This document shows, in pieces, positions 8,234 to 14,647 of a stretch of DNA of 41,717 nt. Every line of letters starts with the position of its first letter. Position 1 is the first letter of the stretch. The stretch spans positions 150,933 to 192,649 of the forward strand of contig LVAM01000005.1 of the NCBI GenBank assembly GCA_001604005.1, given 5' to 3'. The translations under genes and the position numbers were made by a program. The notes below the pieces were generated by a model. That model was not told where the DNA came from, did no database searches, and saw only the letters and a program-made list of their open reading frames with translations. The DNA is from Clostridiales bacterium Firm_07. Its GTDB lineage: Bacteria > Bacillota > Clostridia > Oscillospirales > CAG-272.

Positions 8234-8262
8234 TTGCCAACGCGGCGTATATTTGGTACAAT
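8234..8262 (+). promoter_or_regulatory. Sigma-A promoter of fucO
   Basis: TTGCCA and TACAAT with a 17-base spacer, 45 bases before the fucO start. Confidence 0.75.
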
Positions 8263-8307
8263 AAAAGTGTACCGTAAGGTATAGAAAAAGAAAGGTGTGT
8301 AACGATT

Positions 8308-9453
8308 ATGAACAAGTTTATGCTCAACGAAACCTCCTATCACGGCGCGGGCGCCATTGCGGCGGTGCCGCAGGAAATGCAAGCGCGCGGCTTCAAAAAA
8401 GCCTTTGTCGCAAGCGACCCCGACCTTGTCCGCTTCGGCGTTACGGCAAAAGTGACCGATCTGCTTGCGGCGGCGGGCATTGCTTTTACGCTCTATTCCG
8501 ACATTAAACCCAACCCCACCATTGAGAACGTGCAAAACGGCGTGCGCGCTTTCAAAGAATCGGGCGCGGATTGCATCGTCGCCATCGGCGGCGGTTCCTC
8601 GATGGATACTTCCAAAGCCATCGGCATCATCATCACCAACCCGGAGTTTGCCGACGTCCGTTCTCTTGAAGGCGTCGCGCCCACCAAAAAGCCCTGCGTG
8701 CCGATCATCGCGGTTCCCACCACCGCCGGCACCGCCGCGGAAGTGACGATCAATTACGTCATCACCGACGTGGAGAAAAAGCGGAAATTCGTTTGCGTCG
8801 ACCCCCACGACATCCCCGTTGTGGCGGTGGTTGACCCCGAGATGATGTCCTCGATGCCCAAAGGGCTCACCGCGGCGACCGGTATGGACGCGCTGACGCA
8901 CGCCATCGAGGGCTATATCACCAAAGGCGCGTGGGAACTTTCGGATATGTTCCACCTCAAAGCAATCGAGATCATCGCGCGCTCGCTGCGCGACGCGGTT
9001 GCCAACAAGCCGCAAGGCCGCACCGATATGGCGCTTGGTCAATACGTGGCGGGTATGGGCTTTTCCAACGTGGGTCTCGGCGTTGACCATTCGATGGCAC
9101 ACACCCTCTCCGCGTATTACGATATGCCGCACGGCAAGGCTTGCGCCACGCTGCTGCCGACCGTGATGGAATTCAACGCGCCCGCCACCGGTGAGAAATA
9201 CCGCGAGATCGCCCGCGCAATGGGCGTCAAAGGCGTGGACGCGATGACGCAGGAAGAATACCGCGCGGCGGCGGTGAACGCCGTCAAACAGTTGGCGGAA
9301 GACGTGGGTATCCAATGCACGCTTGCGGGCGTGGTGAAAGAGGAAGACCTGCCGCAGTTGGCGCTGGACGCGTTCAACGACGCCTGCCGTCCCGGCAACC
9401 CGCGTGAGGTGAGCGTCGCCGAGATCGAGGCGCTTTACCGTAGTCTGATGTAA
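8308..9453 (+). CDS. fucO: Lactaldehyde reductase (iron-dependent group III alcohol dehydrogenase)
   Basis: FucO reduces L-lactaldehyde to 1,2-propanediol with NADH during fucose or rhamnose breakdown. The 381-residue protein follows the E. coli FucO sequence closely along its whole length, for example MLNETSYHG.GAI, NPEFADVRSLEG, PTTAGTAAEVTINYVITD, KFVCVDPHDIP, ALGQYVAGMGFSNVGLG. The NAD-binding GGGSSMDT and the metal-ligand regions GMDALTHAIEGY (Asp, His) and DHSMAHTL...MPHG (two His) are intact. The ATG has AAAGG 16-20 bases upstream, a weak ribosome site. It is monocistronic, with two hairpins after the stop. Confidence 0.92.
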   Translation: MNKFMLNETSYHGAGAIAAVPQEMQARGFKKAFVASDPDLVRFGVTAKVTDLLAAAGIAFTLYSDIKPNPTIENVQNGVRAFKESGADCIVAIGGGSSMDTSKAIGIIITNPEFADVRSLEGVAPTKKPCVPIIAVPTTAGTAAEVTINYVITDVEKKRKFVCVDPHDIPVVAVVDPEMMSSMPKGLTAATGMDALTHAIEGYITKGAWELSDMFHLKAIEIIARSLRDAVANKPQGRTDMALGQYVAGMGFSNVGLGVDHSMAHTLSAYYDMPHGKACATLLPTVMEFNAPATGEKYREIARAMGVKGVDAMTQEEYRAAAVNAVKQLAEDVGIQCTLAGVVKEEDLPQLALDAFNDACRPGNPREVSVAEIEALYRSLM

Positions 9454-9467
9454 ACGTAAATTCTGAC

Positions 9468-9514
9468 TTTCGGCGTAAAGCCGAAACAAAAAGAGCCGCG
9501 CGCGGCTCTTTTTG
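9468..9514 (+). terminator. Tandem hairpins and terminator after fucO
   Basis: TTTCGGC-GTAAA-GCCGAAA (9468-9486) is followed directly by AAAAAGAGCCGCG / CGCGGCTCTTTTT (9488-9513) and TTTGTTTT. The second is a strong intrinsic terminator; A and T runs on both sides mean it can work in both directions. Confidence 0.85.
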
Positions 9515-9556
9515 TTTTGGCGAGATGGGCGGAGCGGGATTTGCGCGTGTGCGCGA

Positions 9557-9624
9557 AAGGGCGGTTTCCACCGCCCTTGCCCCCTAACCCCCACTCTGCG
9601 GCAAGACTATCTTGCCGCAGAGTG
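9557..9624. repeat. Two further strong hairpins between convergent genes
   Basis: AAGGGCGGT / ACCGCCCTT (9557-9578) is followed by a 15-bp perfect inverted repeat (9592-9606 with 9610-9624, 3-base loop) and CTTTTG. No T run follows on the minus strand, so it is not a classic terminator for the LRR gene. It may be a dispersed palindromic element. Confidence 0.55.
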
Positions 9625-9638
9625 CTTTTGTGTTTGGC

Positions 9639-11750
9639 TTATTTGCGATACCAATAATAGTTGTAATAAGTCGATCTCAAATTGCTCGCGTTGGTGCTTG
9701 CGTTCGTCACCGTCATATTCGTGCCGCTTGTGGCATTGTATGTTTGTGTTACATACCAGCCCGTCGTGTTGGCAAATGTGACGCTCGTGAGATTGTAGCA
9801 ACGAAACGCATAATTGCCGATGCTCGTCACACCCGCGGGGATCGTGATGTTCGTGAGATTGCTGCAACAGGAGAACGCCCAATCGCCGATTTCCTCCACG
9901 CTCGCGGGGATCGTGATGCTTGAGAGATTGCTGCAATAGTAGAACGCATATTGATTGATTTCCGTGATACCTTCCGGCAAAGTAAGATCTGTTTCATTAC
10001 CCGTATAGCCGACCAAAATCTTATCTTCGCCATCGGTATAGATGATATATCCGTTTTCATCTGTCGAGAGTTTACTGCCGCCCTCTGTGGTATATATGTT
10101 CTTGGCATAATATCCCACTTCACCATTGCTCGAACCTCCTGCCGTGATCGTGAGAGCAGAACGGTTATACACTTCTACAAGTTTGTAGCAACCGGAGAAC
10201 GCAGAATCGCCGATGCTCGTCACGCTCGCGGGGATCGTGACGCTCGTGAGATTGCTGCAATCACGGAACGCACCACCGCCGATGCTCGTCAGTTGGCTGT
10301 TCTCTGCAAAGGTGACGCTCGAGAGACTGCTGCATTCAAAGAACGCACTAGCGCCGATGCTCGTCACGCCACCGGGAATCGTGATGCTCGTGAGATTGCT
10401 GCAACGCAAGAACGCAGAATTTCCGATGCTCTTCAGTTGGCTGTTCTCCGCAAAAGTGACACTCGTGAGATTGCTACAACAGTCGAACGCTAAATTGCCG
10501 ATGCTCGTTACGCTCTCGGGAATCGCAATGCTTGTCAAATTACTACAACTCCAAAACGCGGAATTACCAATACTTGTCAGTAGACTATTTTTTGCAAAAG
10601 AGATACTTTGTAAAGCCATTGGAATTGTACTATTATGACTCAAAAACGCAGAACCGCCGATGCTCGTCACACTTGCGGGGATTGCGATATTTGTCAAACA
10701 TATGCAATCACAGAACGAAAAATCGCCGATGCTCATCACACCCTCGGGAATCGTAATGTTTCTTAGTCCGCTACAACCGAAGAACGCATAATTGCCAATG
10801 CTCGTCACGCCCTCAGGGATCGTGATGCTCGTGAGATTGCTGCAACCGGAAAACGTAAAAGAACTGATACTTCTTAATTGGCTATTTGAGGCGAGATGAA
10901 TGCTTCTCAAATTGCTACAATTATAAAACGCGTAACTGCCTATAAACTTCACACTTTCAGGAATATCTATCCTATACGCTTGACATTTTTGAAATGCATA
11001 CTCGCCTATACTGCTTACCGCCTTTCCCTTATAAGTCGCAGGAATAATTACAGCGGTCAAATCATCAGAAAAACCTGCCACTTCGTAAGTGTCATTTTCC
11101 GTTTCTGCAAAAATCAAACCGACAACATCATTTTGATCTGTAAGTTCAGCGATTTGCGCTTCTAATGTCACCATTTTTGTTTCGTACTCGGTGCGAAGCG
11201 TGTTCAAAGCGGCAGTGTTGTCCGCGTCGGCTTTCTCCAACGCCGTTTTCGCCGCTTCGTATTCGGCGCGGAGCGTATTCAAAGCGGTGGTATTATCTGC
11301 GTCGGCTTGTTCAAGCGCTGTCTTTGCCGCTTCGTATTCGGCGCGGAGCGTGTTGAGCGCCTCTTGATTGGCGGTATCCGCAGCCAAGAGTTCCGCCGCT
11401 TTGGCGGTATATTCTTCCGTCAGCGCGGCAAGGTCGCCGTTTATACTCTCATCCGCCGCTTGCAGATTCTCCACATCTGTTTGATGTGTTTCATCTTGTT
11501 CGCCGTCTTTGGCTTGCAGGGCTTTGATCGCCTCTTGCGCCTCGGAGAGCGCTTTTTGCGTGTCGGCAAGAGCGGTCTTGGTATCGGCAAGGGAAGTTTG
11601 CGCGTCGGAGAGCGCGGTTTTCAGTTCTTCCAAGTCGGCGCTTCCCGCCGCGACCTCGCCTTCTTCACACCCCGCGAGAGGCAAGAGCATCGCCGCGCAA
11701 AGGCAGAGCGCAAGGCACGCGGCAAGGGTTTTCAGCAGTTTTCTCTTCAT
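9639..11750 (-). CDS. BspA-like leucine-rich-repeat surface lipoprotein
   Basis: A 703-residue secreted lipoprotein. The N-terminus is a lipoprotein signal (MKRKLLKTLA, hydrophobic core, lipobox LAGC with Cys28). Residues ~38-205 form a long coiled coil with heptad and longer repeats: a ~24-residue unit beginning NTLRAEYEAAKTALE occurs about three times. From ~225 to ~680 there are many LRR_5 (BspA-type) repeats of about 23 residues with the pattern CSNLTSITIPEGVTSIGxxAF. The last ~40 residues are Thr/Asn/Tyr-rich. Such proteins usually mediate adhesion or surface binding; the ligand is unknown. AAGGAG lies 8 bases before the ATG and directly abuts the terminator T run of an upstream structured RNA, so expression may depend on readthrough. 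Confidence 0.9.
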   Translation of the reverse strand: MKRKLLKTLAACLALCLCAAMLLPLAGCEEGEVAAGSADLEELKTALSDAQTSLADTKTALADTQKALSEAQEAIKALQAKDGEQDETHQTDVENLQAADESINGDLAALTEEYTAKAAELLAADTANQEALNTLRAEYEAAKTALEQADADNTTALNTLRAEYEAAKTALEKADADNTAALNTLRTEYETKMVTLEAQIAELTDQNDVVGLIFAETENDTYEVAGFSDDLTAVIIPATYKGKAVSSIGEYAFQKCQAYRIDIPESVKFIGSYAFYNCSNLRSIHLASNSQLRSISSFTFSGCSNLTSITIPEGVTSIGNYAFFGCSGLRNITIPEGVMSIGDFSFCDCICLTNIAIPASVTSIGGSAFLSHNSTIPMALQSISFAKNSLLTSIGNSAFWSCSNLTSIAIPESVTSIGNLAFDCCSNLTSVTFAENSQLKSIGNSAFLRCSNLTSITIPGGVTSIGASAFFECSSLSSVTFAENSQLTSIGGGAFRDCSNLTSVTIPASVTSIGDSAFSGCYKLVEVYNRSALTITAGGSSNGEVGYYAKNIYTTEGGSKLSTDENGYIIYTDGEDKILVGYTGNETDLTLPEGITEINQYAFYYCSNLSSITIPASVEEIGDWAFSCCSNLTNITIPAGVTSIGNYAFRCYNLTSVTFANTTGWYVTQTYNATSGTNMTVTNASTNASNLRSTYYNYYWYRK

Positions 11751-11764
11751 CGTCTTTTCTCCTT

Positions 11765-11799
11765 AAAATAAAAAAGTGCGCCAACCGAAGTCAGCGCAC
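11765..11799 (-). terminator. UUCG-loop intrinsic terminator of the structured RNA
   Basis: On the minus strand a 10-bp stem GTGCGCTGAC / GTTGGCGCAC closes a UUCG tetraloop, followed by TTTTTTATTTT. Two of the pairs are G-U and exist only on this strand. The T run ends one base before the AAGGAG of the LRR gene. Confidence 0.88.
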
Positions 11800-11982
11800 C
11801 GAAAAACGCAAACCCCGATTTGTCGCCAAACAAATTAAACAAGCGGAAGCAGAGCCTTTTATCCCTTACACCGCGTCGATGAGGTTTGCGTTTTTACCAA
11901 ACTCACGACGTCGCATACGGATAAAAGGCATATTGCACCCTTGGGCAAATGTCTGCTTTTGCTCTATTTAATTTGTTTGGCG
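11765..11982 (-). ncRNA. Large unclassified structured RNA or 5' leader
   Basis: About 218 nt from the predicted start to the terminator. The transcript begins within a base or two of a perfect 16-bp closing stem (11967-11982 with 11824-11839). Inside it are a 7-bp stem (11952-11958 with 11847-11853), a small hairpin, and an 11-bp perfect stem (11919-11929 with 11854-11864). The apical hairpin (around 11880-11905) holds AAAAACGCAAACC (11883-11895), fully complementary over 13 bases to 11802-11814 outside the closing stem. That makes a pseudoknot or an alternative fold just before the UUCG terminator. It has its own consensus promoter. I do not recognise 6S, tmRNA, RNase P, SRP RNA or any common riboswitch. 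It may be a free ncRNA or a terminating leader of the LRR gene. Confidence 0.8.
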
Positions 11983-11987
11983 CTTTC

Positions 11988-12016
11988 ATTATAGCAAAGT
12001 GCGCGGGGATTGTCAA
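11988..12016 (-). promoter_or_regulatory. Perfect-consensus sigma-A promoter of the structured RNA
   Basis: TTGACA and TATAAT, both exact consensus, are separated by 17 bases on the minus strand. The expected start, 6-7 bases on, coincides with the 5' strand of the 16-bp closing stem. Confidence 0.88.
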
Positions 12017-12071
12017 GCGTTTCGGTTTGCCGCAGTCTCCCGTTTTGTGCTCCGTAAAGTTATTTTTCACG

Positions 12072-12109
12072 CGCCTTTTCGCATAAAAAAAGGAAAAGGC
12101 GGCACAATA
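12072..12109 (+). promoter_or_regulatory. Candidate sigma-G/F promoter of spoVAD with inverted repeat
   Basis: GCATA (12081-12085), 17 bases, then CACAATA (12103-12109) resembles the forespore pattern gHATR - 17/18 - CATnhTA, with one mismatch in the -10. A 9-bp inverted repeat CGCCTTTTC / GAAAAGGCG (12072-12080, 12093-12101) overlaps the -35 and spacer and could be an operator or a weak terminator. Confidence 0.45.
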
Positions 12110-12140
12110 AGGGAGAAGACAAAAAAGGGGGCACAACGGT

Positions 12141-13142
12141 ATGCAAAACGCCTTGTTTTATACACGGTGCGGGGTGGAGAGCGCCGCCTCGGTGGTGGGG
12201 CAAATGGAGCGGAAAGGTCCGATCGGCGCGTGTTTCGATCTCTCCTCCGAGGACGACCTTTTCGGTCAGAAAACTTGGGAAAAAGCCGAATCGGAGATGC
12301 AGCGCTTGGCGCTCAACACGGCGCTTGCCAAAAAGGGACTTGCCGAGGACGCGCCGGAGATCATTTTTTCGGGCGATCTGCTCAATCAATGCATCGGCGC
12401 GGCGTACGGCCTCAAAGATTTTCCCGCGCCCTATTTCGGGCTTTACGGCGCGTGTTCCACCGCCGCCGAGGGGATCATTCTCGGCTCGCTCCTCGTAACG
12501 GGCGGCTTTTGCCACCGCGTGGCGGCGCTGGCTTCCTCACACAACTGCACGGCGGAGCGTCAATACCGTGCGCCCGTGGAATACGGCGGACAGCGCGCGC
12601 AAACCGCGCAATGGACGGTGACGGGCGCGGGCGCGTTTCTCCTTTCCGACGCGGAGTGCGCCGTGTCGGTGCGGGCGGTTATGCCCGGCAGCGTGGTGGA
12701 AAAAGGCGTCAAAGACGTGGGCAATATGGGTGCGGCGATGGCGCCCGCCGCCGCCGACACGCTTCTGCGGTTTTTCGCGGCAAGCGGCACGTCTCCGCAC
12801 GATTTCGATCTGATCGCCACAGGGGATCTCGGATACGAAGGCGGCGATATTTTGCGCGATCTGATGCGCCTTTCCGGCGTGGAGTTGGGTGACGTATACA
12901 ACGATTGCGGTATGATGATCTACAACCGTAAAACGCAGGATACCCACGCGGGCGGCTCGGGGTGCGGCTGTTCCGCCGCCGTGCTTGCCTCGTATCTGCT
13001 CCCCAAAATGGAGCGCGGGGAACTTCGCCGCGTCCTGATTCTCGGCACGGGCGCGATGATGAGTCCGCAGGCGATCCAGCAGGGCGAGGCGATCCCCGCG
13101 GTGGCGCATCTCGTGTATCTTGCGGGAAAGGGGGTAGAATGA
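12141..13142 (+). CDS. spoVAD: Stage V sporulation protein AD
   Basis: SpoVAD is part of the SpoVA channel in the spore inner membrane and binds dipicolinic acid during uptake and germination. The 333-residue protein has the thiolase-like fold sequence of the family: GLYGACSTAAEG, ASSHNCTAERQYRAPVEYGG, NMGAAMAPAAADT, TGDLGYEGGDI and HAGGSGCGCSA. It is soluble, with no signal peptide. AAGGGGG lies 11 bases before the ATG. The stop overlaps the start of spoVAE. Genomes often have spoVAC just before this gene; here it is absent and the upstream DNA holds the divergent structured RNA, so the C subunit must be elsewhere. Confidence 0.93.
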   Translation: MQNALFYTRCGVESAASVVGQMERKGPIGACFDLSSEDDLFGQKTWEKAESEMQRLALNTALAKKGLAEDAPEIIFSGDLLNQCIGAAYGLKDFPAPYFGLYGACSTAAEGIILGSLLVTGGFCHRVAALASSHNCTAERQYRAPVEYGGQRAQTAQWTVTGAGAFLLSDAECAVSVRAVMPGSVVEKGVKDVGNMGAAMAPAAADTLLRFFAASGTSPHDFDLIATGDLGYEGGDILRDLMRLSGVELGDVYNDCGMMIYNRKTQDTHAGGSGCGCSAAVLASYLLPKMERGELRRVLILGTGAMMSPQAIQQGEAIPAVAHLVYLAGKGVE

Positions 13143-13510
13143 TGCAAGTTTTCCTTAAATTGATCATCGCTTTTCTCGTGGGCGGGGCGCTTTCCGTCGT
13201 GGCGCAAGTACTGATCGACAAAACCAAACTGACGCCCGCGCGCATTTTGGTCGGTTTCGTGGTGCTGGGGGTGTTTCTCGGCGCGGTGGGGGTTTACGGA
13301 CCGTTTGCCGAGTTTGCGGGCGCGGGCGCGACCACGCCGCTTTCGGGTTTCGGGTATTTCATCTCGAAAGGCGTGCGCGAGGCGGTGGACGAGCGCGGGG
13401 CGCTGGGCATTTTCACCGGCGCGCTCAGCGCCGCCGCGCTCGGCACGACCGCGGCGCTTTTCTTCGGGCTCATCGCGGCGCTCTTTACACGCGGAAAGCC
13501 GCGCGGATAA
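13139..13510 (+). CDS. spoVAE: Stage V sporulation protein AE (SpoVAEb-type)
   Basis: A small hydrophobic protein of 123 residues with about three membrane helices (FLKLIIAFLVGGALSVVA; ILVGFVVLGVFLGAVGVYG; the C-terminal ALGTTAALFFGLIAALF) and the family segment LTPARILVGFVVLG. It is a membrane subunit of the SpoVA dipicolinate channel and directly follows spoVAD, overlapping by four bases. Two adjacent ATG codons (13139 and 13142) are both in frame; the first fits AAAGGGGG better. Confidence 0.88.
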   Translation: MMQVFLKLIIAFLVGGALSVVAQVLIDKTKLTPARILVGFVVLGVFLGAVGVYGPFAEFAGAGATTPLSGFGYFISKGVREAVDERGALGIFTGALSAAALGTTAALFFGLIAALFTRGKPRG

Positions 13511-13513
13511 TAA

Positions 13514-13546
13514 AAAAGCAGGCTTTCACAGCCTGCTTTTGTTTTT
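13514..13546. terminator. Bidirectional terminator
   Basis: AAAAGCAGGCT / AGCCTGCTTTT with a 5-base loop, followed by GTTTTTT, separates spoVAE from the convergent GNAT gene. The GNAT stop codon lies in its loop. Confidence 0.85.
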
Positions 13547-14119
13547 TCGCGCTTCCCAATCCTCTTTGGTGAGCGCGGCGTAACCGATGTCGCGGTAGGC
13601 GCCTTTTATCAGCATCGCGCCGCGGTGAATACCCTCTTTTTGCATACCGATTTTTTCCATCACGCGCACCGACGCGGCGTTTCCGCGTATATAGCGTGCT
13701 TCGATGCGGTGCAATCCGAGAGTTTCAAAACCGATTTGAAGCACCGCCGTCGCCGCTTCCGCGGCGAGCCCGCGCCCGCGGAACGCGGGGTTCAGCACGT
13801 AGCCGATCTCACCGACGTTGTGGGGGAGATCCAGCCGCGCAAAGCCGCAGGTACCGATCATTTTGCCGCTTGCGCGCTCCACCACCGCCCACTCGTGGCA
13901 AAGCCCCGTGCGGTAGCGCGCCGAGAGAAATTCGAGATAGCGGCGCGTGTAGCCGACGTCGGGGTGAGGGCTCCAAAGGAGAAACTCCGTCACGGCGCTG
14001 TTTTTGGCGTATTCAAACATATCCGCGGCGTCGTCGGCGCGTAAGGGACGCAAGAAAAGGCGCTCGGTCGTGAGCGTGGGCAAATGCGAGAAAAAATGCA
14101 GTTCGGTCTCTTTGCGCAT
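13526..14119 (-). CDS. GNAT-family N-acetyltransferase (RimJ/RimL-like)
   Basis: A 197-residue acetyltransferase that transfers an acetyl group from acetyl-CoA, probably to a protein N-terminus or small amine; the substrate is unknown. RimJ/RimL features are TLTTERLFLRPLRADDA at the N-terminus, GEIGYVLNPAFRGRGLAAEA with the acetyl-CoA pyrophosphate loop (RGRGLA), and HRIEARYIRGNAASVRVMEKIGM. AAAGGAG lies 7 bases upstream of the ATG. Its last codons form half of the terminator hairpin. Confidence 0.9.
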   Translation of the reverse strand: MRKETELHFFSHLPTLTTERLFLRPLRADDAADMFEYAKNSAVTEFLLWSPHPDVGYTRRYLEFLSARYRTGLCHEWAVVERASGKMIGTCGFARLDLPHNVGEIGYVLNPAFRGRGLAAEAATAVLQIGFETLGLHRIEARYIRGNAASVRVMEKIGMQKEGIHRGAMLIKGAYRDIGYAALTKEDWEARKNKSRL

Positions 14120-14163
14120 CGTGCTCTCCTTTCTCGCCGCGCGGCGGAATATTCGGTAATATC

Positions 14164-14192
14164 ATTATAGTCCGCGGGCGGGAGAATTGCAA
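14164..14192 (-). promoter_or_regulatory. Sigma-A promoter of the GNAT gene
   Basis: TTGCAA, 17 bases, TATAAT on the minus strand, 45 bases before the start. Confidence 0.72.
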
Positions 14193-14220
14193 GAGATTTT
14201 CGGGAAAACCCATATTTCGC

Positions 14221-14249
14221 TTGTTTTTTCGCGGTAAAACGCTTATAAT
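14221..14249 (+). promoter_or_regulatory. Sigma-A promoter of the pre-ATP-grasp / MurE-like pair
   Basis: TTGTTT, 17 bases, TATAAT, 30 bases before the start. Confidence 0.62.
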
Positions 14250-14278
14250 AAGAGCGAGTGGGAAAGGAGGAGAACGCG

Positions 14279-14647
14279 ATGGACGGATACCTTAAAAACT
14301 GCCTTTTTCCCGTGATGCTCGGCTCCAACGCGCTCTGTCACGCCTGCGTGCGGAAAATGCAGCGTTTTTACGGCAGCAAAAGTACGGTGCTGACCGGCGG
14401 CAGGGCGCTGACGTTGCGTTTTTTGCCTTTTGTGCGCGTGGTCGACGCGCCGCCCGACCTGCCCGATGATATTTTACTTGAAATTTTGAGCGAACTCGGC
14501 GATGCTTCCGCGGTTTATCTGCCGGTGCTGATCCTTTGCGATCCGGCGTATGGGGATTTCGTTTTTCGGAACCGCGACACACTGCAAGCGCGCTTCATTT
14601 TGCGCAACGGCGCGGAATTGACGGGGGAGAACTATGCTGTTTTCTGA
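14279..14647 (+). CDS. Stand-alone pre-ATP-grasp-like domain protein
   Basis: A 122-residue protein resembling only the N-terminal (pre-ATP-grasp) domain of Firmicutes carboxylate-amine ligases such as D-aspartate ligase: an opening strand FPVMLGSNALCHACVRKM, a YGSKSTVLTG turn, a strand with VRVVDAPP, and a late strand YLPVLILCDPAYGDFVFRNRDTL where those enzymes usually have a LLIPCGD-type strand. The ATP-binding and catalytic domains are missing, with no room for them, so it cannot be a ligase alone. The start is ATG 14279 with AAAGGAGG 8 bases upstream. It overlaps the next, MurE-like gene by 14 bases, suggesting a joint function. The assignment is by eye and moderate. Confidence 0.6.
   Translation: MDGYLKNCLFPVMLGSNALCHACVRKMQRFYGSKSTVLTGGRALTLRFLPFVRVVDAPPDLPDDILLEILSELGDASAVYLPVLILCDPAYGDFVFRNRDTLQARFILRNGAELTGENYAVF

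Noticed and set aside
8203-9594. Long minus-strand frame opposite fucO
   Set aside because: It is a shadow of the conserved fucO gene: His/Arg-rich, without a start signal, and it crosses the fucO terminator.
11765-11982. Structured RNA as tmRNA, 6S RNA, RNase P RNA or a known riboswitch
   Set aside because: There is no tRNA-like end or ALAA-type tag for tmRNA, no open central bubble typical of 6S, it is too short for RNase P, and no conserved core of the TPP, SAM, FMN, cobalamin, lysine or T-box classes is seen.
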